Shown one piece after another: positions 57,156-64,000 of a stretch of 64,000 bases of DNA; within the stretch, counting starts at the first letter, position 1, and each line of letters opens with the position of its first letter. This stretch comes from Citrus sinensis (taxonomy: Eukaryota; Streptophyta; Magnoliopsida; Sapindales; Rutaceae). The notes beneath the pieces were generated by a model. That model did not search any database. It saw only the letters and a list, made by a program, of their open reading frames with translations, and had not been told where the DNA came from. The stretch lies in the NCBI RefSeq assembly GCF_022201045.2, contig NC_068564.1, positions 32,083,001 through 32,147,000 on the forward strand, written 5' to 3'. A program made the position numbers and the translations under genes.

Positions 57156-58585
57156 GGGGTTATTTTTAAGGACCTCCCCTGAGGTTTAGTGTATTAACAC
57201 TTAGAAAGAATGTATTGATATAATTACAGAAACCTCCCCTACCGTTAATTAATCGTTAAGTTGACTGTTAGTAGACCGTCAAAATTACTAAAATATCCTT
57301 CTCACCAAAATAATAAATTATTAAATGTAGTTTTGAGAATTTATGGGTAATAGGTTTGGCCGGCTGCTGCTTCCACCGATTAACCGGGTCTTCAACCACT
57401 GCTTTTGCTGCCTGCCATCTTCCTTGTCGCCGTCCTTTGGCTTGGCTTATACACTTTCAACGCCATCATGTCTTTCTTTCTACCTTGTTCCCTTCCTTTC
57501 TTTCTCCGCTGCCCAGCTCTATGCTTTTGAAACCAACCCGTGTCCTCCAGATGTTTACGGCTTCCTTTCTTATGTCTCTGACTATTTTTAATAATTGATC
57601 AGTTGGCTGCAAAGGATCTGAAAGTTGGTGCCTATCTAAAAGACAAATAGATGCGAGGCCAGTCAATTGTTCTTGCTTTCAGGAGATTTCACGGTCTTGC
57701 AGCCATAGCTAGATTTGGACTCTAACAAATTGTTTGAAAACCCAGTTCAACAAAGCAATTAACTGCGTCAGAATCAACAAATTGTTTGAAAACCCAGTTC
57801 AACAAAATGCCTATTGGTGGTGTGTTGGGCTTAAAGAGGTTCTGTTTGCAGTGAAGGACCATCAACGGACTTTGACAAGATGGCGGCAACGAGATCTCAT
57901 GAGTTTGAATGTGGCTGCAAGTGTGGGATGAAAAAATCGTGGGTTTTTGTGGTTGTTGAGATGTTTATTGAGGTCGGGACTTCATGGGGGTTGGTTGAGG
58001 AGATAGACGGCGACGAAATGAAACCATCACTGATGGCAGAAATTACGACAGTGGTATGCGGCGTGACCAGCCGTGAGCTATGGTTTTGAGAGCTGTGTGT
58101 GGTTAAGTTTTGGGATGTCAAAGGTTGCTGCATGGTATCGGGATGGCTCAAGGGTGATAGCGGTTGGGTGACATCTGTAATGGCCAAAGGGGCTAGGTTG
58201 GTGTGTGGGCTGTTGTGAGACAAAAGCCATCTTTTGGGGTTAATGCGTGGTGGTAGATGCGGCTGATTCAGAGGCTTCCGTGACTGGGGTTGGTAGCCAG
58301 GGTGAATAGGGGACTCCGGCAGTGGCAAAGCACCGCTATTGGCTGCCGGTGGAGTCATGGCCAACTGGTTAAGTTCGGTCAACAGTGGGCTAGTCGGTCA
58401 AAATATCATTGATCTAGTAAAAATATATTTTGAATTTTAAATATGATTTTACACATTTACCCTTTTATACTGATGCCATACGTATTTTTATACTAATGAC
58501 AGGGGAGGTTGCTGTAATTATATCAATACATTCTATCTAAGTGTTAATACACTAAACCTCAGGGGAGGTCTCTAAAAATAACCCT
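57156..58585. mobile_element. Inner MULE-like element nested in the outer one, 1430 bp
   Basis: Near-identical terminal inverted repeats of about 85 bp lie at 57156-57242 and 58500-58585 (shared core CCTCCCCTGAGGTTTAGTGT...AATGTATTGATATAATTACA). They are flanked by TTTTAAAAA at 57147-57155 and 58586-58594, a 9-bp duplication in the outer element's own left TIR. The interior is more GC-rich than its surroundings. It contains an 82-codon plus ORF (57343-57591) and a 161-codon minus ORF rich in Pro/Ser/Thr (58382-57897), neither recognised. A 31-bp direct duplication lies at 57724-57754 and 57776-57806. The high TIR identity points to a younger insertion than the outer element. Confidence 0.83.
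57724..57806. repeat. Direct duplication, 31 bp, period 52
   Basis: Copies at 57724-57754 and 57776-57806 (starting AACAAATTGTTTGAAAACCC) are identical. They lie inside the inner MULE. Confidence 0.9.
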
Positions 58586-59009
58586 TTTTAAAAACCTCCT
58601 TGAGGTAAAATTCAATTTTCTCTCGACTAATAATTAATTTTGAAAAGACAATCTTATCCCTGATGACTGTACGATCCTTGTGAACCGAAAGCTGGAGTGT
58701 TTAATCAAATGGTTTAATGTTCTTCACTTCATTTATTTTCATTTCTTGGTTATCCTGTTCTTATTTATTTATTTGAAATCCCACATCAAAGATTGGATCA
58801 CTAAGTACCAAGGTGCGCCACCCCAAGCCCCTTCCTGTTTTGCAGTATTCATAAAACAAAGTCTAAAAAGGATGTTAATGAAATCAAAGAGAATAGCCCA
58901 ATTGAACTTTTCCCAACATAATCGCATTACACCAGGCACAACCAATCCTTTTCAGACCATCACTTTCAACAATTTCAACCAAAAAAAACAAAAAAAAAAT
59001 CCCCCATAA

Positions 59010-59273
59010 CTATAATCTCTTCAAACTCTTCTTCCTAGCATCTATTTTCTTTCTGTCAGCCTGGACTTTTGCCAGCCCAACTTCTTTCTTTTGTGTAGTG
59101 GCGGAAGCGGGTGTTGTAGCAGACCCGCCGATTCCTCTCTCCACTGTTGGAACAGCAGCGGATGGCTGATCCTGATTATTTCCTCCTCTAGTGGCTGTTG
59201 CGGAAGGAGCTAGTGGTTGCGCCAATGGCAATGGTATTGCACCACCAGATGGTGTGTTGTTCTTCTGGTCCAT
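59010..59273 (-). CDS. Small ORF inside the outer MULE, unknown function
   Basis: 87 codons from ATG at 59273. It is rich in Pro, Ala, Ser, Thr and Gly, with a basic C-terminus (KVQADRKKIDARKKSLKRL). No domain recognised. The GC content is higher than in surrounding DNA, which fits captured genic sequence. It could be a captured exon, a small transcribed Pack-MULE gene or chance. Confidence 0.3.
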   Translation of the reverse strand: MDQKNNTPSGGAIPLPLAQPLAPSATATRGGNNQDQPSAAVPTVERGIGGSATTPASATTQKKEVGLAKVQADRKKIDARKKSLKRL

Positions 59274-59354
59274 GTTGGTGATAGTCTGGTCAACATTCAG
59301 TGCCGTTGTTGATTCAGAAATAACTCCTGACTTGAAATTTGGTTTTGGCTTTGC

Positions 59355-59731
59355 ATGAATCCCAGTGCAAATCCTGCAGAAAACTTACAATCTTCAGTGA
59401 ACCGCGTAAAACGAGACTTACTTGAGTGGGTTGAGACGCTTCTCGAAGACTTTCTTGGCTTCGTCGATGTCTTTGGAATCTTCCAAACATCTGTTATGAC
59501 ACTCAAGGAAGAGCAGTTTGCTGCCAAAGTTGCTATAAGGAAAAAAGACGACGCAAAGATAGCTTCGTATTTGAAATCAAGAAAAAGATTGGCCAAAGAG
59601 ATGCTTAAGCTTGTCAGTGCAATTCGGTGTATCGGCCAATACCAGGTACCGCCACCAATGCTGGCGTCCGTTATAGATTCTGAGTTAGCCGGTGTCGTCA
59701 CTGATGCTGTTCGAGTGAAATTTCTCCATCA
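59355..59731 (+). pseudogene. Captured fragment of a DUF241 (BYPASS1-related) type gene
   Basis: The plus-strand frame encodes RVKRDLLEWVETLLEDFLGF, DVFG and SVMTLKEEQFAAKVAIRKKD, then ASYLKSRKRLAKEMLKLVSA. This matches the pattern of plant DUF241 proteins (LLDGSLRLLDVCG... then Y..SRK...K). Only about 110-125 residues of a domain normally near 250 are present, and no credible start or full 5' half is seen. It lies inside the outer MULE, so transposon capture is the simplest explanation. Confidence 0.5.
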
Positions 59732-60009
59732 TCATCTGATTCTAGTACGCGATCAAGTGGCAGTCTTTTCTTTCTCAACGCCAAAAGGTGAAAAAAAAAA
59801 TATTACAACCCATTACAGGCCAGCTAAGATTTTCGCGCCAAGGATCTTACTGTAACTAGGGATAATATTGTCTTTTTAAAATTAACTACCAGTCAAAAGA
59901 AAATTTTACTAACGACATAGGGTTATTTATAAATAAAATAATTTTGACCATCTACTTGCAACAACCTCAAACCTTAAGGGAGGTTTTTTAAAATTACACT
60001 TTCTGTGAG

Positions 60010-60791
60010 TGATGAGTTTATGCCGTTTTTTTTCTTTTATTAAATACGGCGCCCACTGCAAAATCTTTGAACACCCACACCCAGCTCCATTTTGCAAATA
60101 ACGATATTTCTGGGGGTTATTACAATAATAGCCAACCTTCTAGCTTAAGCTTAACGCAAAAGTTATTTGCTGTACAAGTTTGTTGACCACCTAATTTTGT
60201 TGAAATATTCTCGCACAGCGTCTACCACAATCACTCGTCAAGGCATTAGGCAAGACCTTCTAGTATTAGTATTATTAACTTGATGGCAACTCAATTATTT
60301 CTCCACTCATATGATGTGAATGAAGTTCCAAATTGCAGAGTTCTTGTGCCAAGTGCTCTTTAAACTAGCATCCGCCGGCAATGGTGAATAATTGAATATG
60401 ATAACTAATCAGAAGTATATATATTCTCAAACACCCGTAACATATATATGAAATCCAATTTTGGCCACAGATCATAATAATTTTATAATAGTTACTAAAT
60501 GGCAGTTAGAATCTCATGATTTTCCCAACCGGGCTTATTTGAATTTCATGGTCAAGTATCGATAGCAGAAATGGAGATGATACAAGTTTGATCATGTCTC
60601 AGTTCTCATGTTTTCTCTTGGGATGAAACAGAGAATTCTAACTAATAAATGGGTAACCATTAGGGCCATTTCTCTGTGTCCTATTCTTCAATGCTCATCT
60701 TACAAATGGTATGAGCAAATACTCTGCGTAAAAGAGCTGCAAGAAGAAAAAACAAGCCATCTTAGATTCAACTGTGCGCGTGTATTCAACT
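60010..60791. other. Intergenic; likely original upstream region of the lysyl-tRNA synthetase gene
   Basis: Just right of the MULE the minus strand has TATTTAATA (60047-60039), a TATA-like box about 30 bp from the target duplication. It probably belonged to the synthetase promoter before insertion. The rest contains no recognised gene. The right end may hold the 3' UTR of the prenyltransferase gene. Confidence 0.45.
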
Positions 60792-60947
60792 TCAAATGTG
60801 AGAGAGATACAGACAAGGCTGTTGAGGGTTCAAAATGATATTAAGAAAGCAAAGAAAAATAATAGTTTCTCCAGCACACTGACATGCTAGATTGACACTG
60901 TTGGCCATTCCGAAGACCAAAAATGTGTGGCTAAGATAGATGGTTAC

Positions 60948-62496
60948 CTTCCAGATGAACATATAACAGGAAGTTATTGCCGTTTTACTCCCTATATCAA
61001 CTGATTTTGCGCGGTTCCATAGTATTAAGGCCAGAATACTATGACCCAAAACCTGAACAACAACACAGAGACAGCAAATCATGCCATAGCGCTTGTGGAC
61101 TACTTACAAAACATGATGGAGTGAGCGTTTTTTAGCCCCATCATAGGGGTCGTTGCATTTACTTTTTTAATAATAACATAGGAATTTTAAAAGTCCTTAT
61201 CTTTCCTTAAAAACAGAAGTAACTAAATATCTATCTAGCAAGTTAGTGTATGCCAAAATCTAAGGAGGAGCAAAACATGTTGGCTAAGATAACATTGTGA
61301 GTGAAAAACCTCTGCTGCTTATGGATGAAATGATATCATAATATCAAACTAAGTGAGTGAAATCTCACTGCCTATGAGGTAACAACACAAAATACACAGC
61401 GCGTAAATTGTATAGGCAAAAAAAGCTATCATTCAATGGAATAAAATTTAATGGACAGCAACTAATATGATCCAGAGTAAAACTAAAATATACTGTGATA
61501 AGTTTGCTCCAGGCAAAGGGAGACGTTGCTCCAACTAAAATTGCAACAGTATAAGCTACTTCCAGTAGAGAAATACAAGTCCAGAACACCTGCCAAGGTC
61601 AGTTAGGCAGAAAAGAATAATCAGGTAAAAGAAAGAATAACCTGTGGGACACTTGCATTCAGAAGATGAGTGAACTGAACTAACCCGCTTTTGACCCAAA
61701 CGTACAGTAAAAGTTCGGATCCCAAATGTTTTGTCTCCTTCAAGATCAGGTACATCCTGTATAAAATCCATTTTGAGCCAAAAAAAAAAAATGCTGGGTC
61801 AAAAAAATTGTAGAAATTATCTTTCTGAACAATTTCAAGAAAAAGAAAAATTACCACAATATTTAAATTAATTTGACCTACATTTTCCCATATTAAAACA
61901 TCACATACCTTAAATAATGCTATAACTACTGAAAAGAAGCTCATGAATGCTGTCGCAAAGATTAGAGGCTTTGAAAATACTGCTGGTCTTCTGTACACAT
62001 GAGTCTGGAAATTGCCACTACATCAGTATCCAGGCACTCAAGGTATCAGACAATCCAAAAGGAATAACTCCAAGATTGACAGACATGCTAGTTGGATAAT
62101 ATTTGGGTCCCAGCCATCCATATCAAGTTAATTAATTTTTGAGGTCCCTGTTCGAGTTCTCAAACGCTTACATTGGAACAAGTCATCCACTGAGACCAAC
62201 CCTGTTTCTGCATATTCTAATATGTGTGAGCCAGACACGCTGCAATTTTCTTTTTAAGTTTGTCTGTTTGACATCATTAACTATATCAGCTTTGTTATAG
62301 AGACATCCTGATTTGTCTCAGAAAAAAGGTCTATGAGCCATGTGGTCATACTGTGAGAGAGAGAGAGAGAGATGAGAGGCAGGATAATAACGACCTGCAT
62401 GTGAAGATAGAAGGCAAGTTGGACAACCACTGCTCGAACTGCTAGGATGCACATCGCCGCAGCCACTGCAAACCTTTTCCATCTCAGTAGTGGCAA
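60948..62496 (-). CDS. UbiA prenyltransferase, homogentisate phytyltransferase type, 3' part (partial)
   Basis: Five in-phase exons are clear: 62496-62395 ([20 protein letters not shown]...), 62004-61909 ([20 protein letters not shown]...), 61756-61685 ([20 protein letters not shown]...), 61589-61494 ([20 protein letters not shown]...) and 61052-60948 ([20 protein letters not shown]...). They match the C-terminal half of plastid homogentisate phytyltransferase (VTE2/HPT), which joins phytyl diphosphate to homogentisate in tocopherol synthesis. DVPDLEGD is the second Asp-rich Mg/diphosphate motif. The first such motif and the transit peptide would be upstream, and I do not find those exons between 62497 and 64000. 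The usual last exon (LFYAEYLLIPFVR type) is not clear either; a candidate at 60878-60792 reads CAGETIIFLC... . A paralogue such as an aromatic prenyltransferase, or a decaying copy, is possible. Confidence 0.8.
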
Positions 62497-64000
62497 CTGA
62501 AATAGCACGGAGTTTCAAAGACCATTAACTCTTGTAACCAACTCTGTAAGCTATCATCATGTATAACATGACACTAATTTTGAAGATGCTTAACTGTTAA
62601 CTGCGATAATTGAAAGTTCCAAAAGACCGTCAAGTGATAAAACCATCTATCAGTATATTTAACCATCATATTTGGTTTTCTATGCATCTATCATGCAGAA
62701 TTTAGGTAGGAACAAAACCCTCTGCCTAGCCTTCAGAGAAATCTACGTGTACCATCTGATATCATTCACCTAATAAGCACAAGTTGATGAGTAAAATACA
62801 TCGACAATCATTCCCCTATTAACAGCTGCCTAGACTCTGTTTGAGTTATATAGAGACCAACCATTGGTGAATAGAAGGTACAATAGAGCAAAATCGATAG
62901 ATGCTCTGATATGTTATGTTATGAACTTTGCATGTCTGTCACTAGTTTCTCTCCAATCAGCCTGTTTCGGGTCTATTTTTGCATATAAAATCCCTGTCTG
63001 GCATACTGGTGACTTTGCAATATATTATGCAGAGACATGTTTTGACACATACCTTGGATAATTTTTTTATTTTCTTATTTTCCTAAACCATTTTTTTCTT
63101 TTGATAAGTTCAAAACATATGTTTCATAAACAAACTTGCACTATGAAGATAGTAAGTGTTTTCCGTGTGCAAAAGACTGCGACCTTTTTATGCTTACGTT
63201 ATTCAACAGGAAACATTTCAGCCATAGTTTTTAGAAGAATGAACTCAGGTACTCATAATTCAAAACATTAGAACTTCTTAAACCCCCAATCTCAGCAATC
63301 ATCTAATACTGGCATGCATGTTCAACTCTGTCAAGCTCAATAAAAACTCACTCCCCAATAGTCCTTGATCTTAAAGTAGAAGCAATGTTTCTCCATTCGA
63401 TTTTTCCAAGGGAATATAAGCAATCAATTGAACCCTCAAAAATATATGACGTGGGAAAAATTGATTGAGATACCAACACCGCATTTGATATTTGCATGAG
63501 AGTTCCAGCATAGTGTTTCATGGTCAACAGTAACACAGTACCAAGCCCAAAGGTCCAGTTTCCCTCAGTGACTGAGAAGAATATTGTTAACTTTTGCAAC
63601 AGGAATTTACATATATGTTTTCAATACATCACTTTTAAATATCAAATTATGAAATTCAAAGAAGAAAAGGAATAACATGAATAACAATTATCTCAAAAGA
63701 GCCCTTTTCCTTTTCTAGTTTGTAAGTTTCTCACCTTCAAAATTAGTGAAGCTGAAGAAATGAGAAATCTGCCTAATCTCATGAGCTTGACACTTTACTG
63801 AGAGATCTAAAAAGGTTTCATCACCGAAATATCAATAATCAAGCCTCTAGAACCTTGCAAACAATCCTATTGTACTTCCACTTTAATAGATAGTATTTTC
63901 AGTAACTAATTACACAAGAGTGGAAATATTATTTGGGATGTTCCAGATCAAGCACTGAAAACAAATATGGAGTGGGCATTATATCTAAGATCCTTGCAGA
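62497..64000. other. Intron-like or flanking sequence upstream of the prenyltransferase exons
   Basis: No recognisable exon of the prenyltransferase family is visible on the minus strand here. A minus ORF at 63599-63348 (NWTFGLGTVLLLTMKHYAG...) is hydrophobic but does not match the family. This is either a long intron or the point where the gene is broken. Confidence 0.4.

Larger units (their letters stand above)
57140..60000. mobile_element. Outer MULE (Pack-MULE-like), 2861 bp including a nested element
   Basis: Exact direct repeats TTCTGTGAG occur at 57131-57139 and 60001-60009, the 9-bp duplication of Mutator-like elements. The left end GGGTAATTTTTAAAAACCTCC (as restored around the nested insert) pairs with the right-end reverse complement GTGTAATTTTAAAAAACCTCC. 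The inverted repeat continues at about 58605-58670 against about 59850-59925 (TTAATTTTGAAAAGACAAT versus TTAATTTTAAAAAGACAAT, then ATCCCT). Total TIR length is roughly 100-150 bp. The interior holds gene-like sequence (a DUF241-like fragment and a minus-strand ORF) and no transposase, as in Pack-MULEs. The insertion is 97 bp upstream of the lysyl-tRNA synthetase ATG. Confidence 0.82.

Noticed and set aside
57897-58382. 161-codon minus-strand ORF rich in Pro, Ser, Thr and His
   Set aside because: It lies inside the inner MULE, is low-complexity and matches no family I know. I mention it within the element but do not call it a gene.
59297-59701. 134-codon minus-strand ORF
   Set aside because: It is the antisense of the DUF241-like plus-strand fragment and shows no domain of its own.
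60792-60878. Candidate last exon of the prenyltransferase
   Set aside because: In phase with an AG acceptor, but its sequence does not match the conserved C-terminus, so it was kept only as a note.
63348-63599. Minus ORF NWTFGLGTVLLLTMKHYAG... as an upstream prenyltransferase exon
   Set aside because: Hydrophobic but does not align with the expected UbiA exon and lacks the Asp-rich motif.

Overview
The window is nuclear DNA from a flowering plant, most likely a woody dicot. Genes are split by many short AT-rich introns with GT..AG borders, intergenic DNA is long and AT-rich, and small transposons are dense. A Citrus-like (Sapindales) source is my impression only; the sequence does not prove it.

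Layout. 1-1004: decayed 3' end of a LINE with its poly-A tail. 1768-3430: two inverted-repeat elements and a 55-bp tandem repeat. 3792-5114 (-): two-exon gene for a DUF863-like protein with an EAR-like motif. 6640-15580: no gene seen. 15584-17383 (+): chloroplast NFU-type Fe-S scaffold, 4 exons. 18883-21111 (-): small plastid-targeted glycine-rich membrane protein, 3 exons. 21112-25240: a TRIM-like LTR relic and an unidentified ORF split over two frames. 25241-30914 (-): complete 16-exon plasma-membrane H+-ATPase of 954 residues, with a TATA box and a short upstream ORF in its leader. 31140-52150: about 21 kb without a recognisable gene, holding several MITE-like elements with intact target-site duplications, a hAT-type element, a TRIM-like LTR relic and long microsatellites. 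52156-57034 (-): complete 17-exon cytosolic-type lysyl-tRNA synthetase of 621 residues. 57131-60009: a Mutator-like (MULE) element carrying gene-like sequence, with a second MULE-like element nested inside it; both have 9-bp target duplications. 60948-62496 (-): the 3' part of a UbiA prenyltransferase gene of the homogentisate phytyltransferase type. Its 5' exons are not recognised before the window ends.

The genes are unrelated housekeeping or metabolic loci (proton pumping, tRNA charging, plastid Fe-S assembly, prenylquinone or prenyl-aromatic synthesis) and form no pathway or cluster. I found no undescribed multi-gene system. The most notable structure is the nested MULE pair inserted about 97 bp upstream of the lysyl-tRNA synthetase start codon. 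It lies between a telo-box 5' leader and a TATA-like sequence on its far side, so the transposon appears to have split, and perhaps rewired, an essential gene's promoter.
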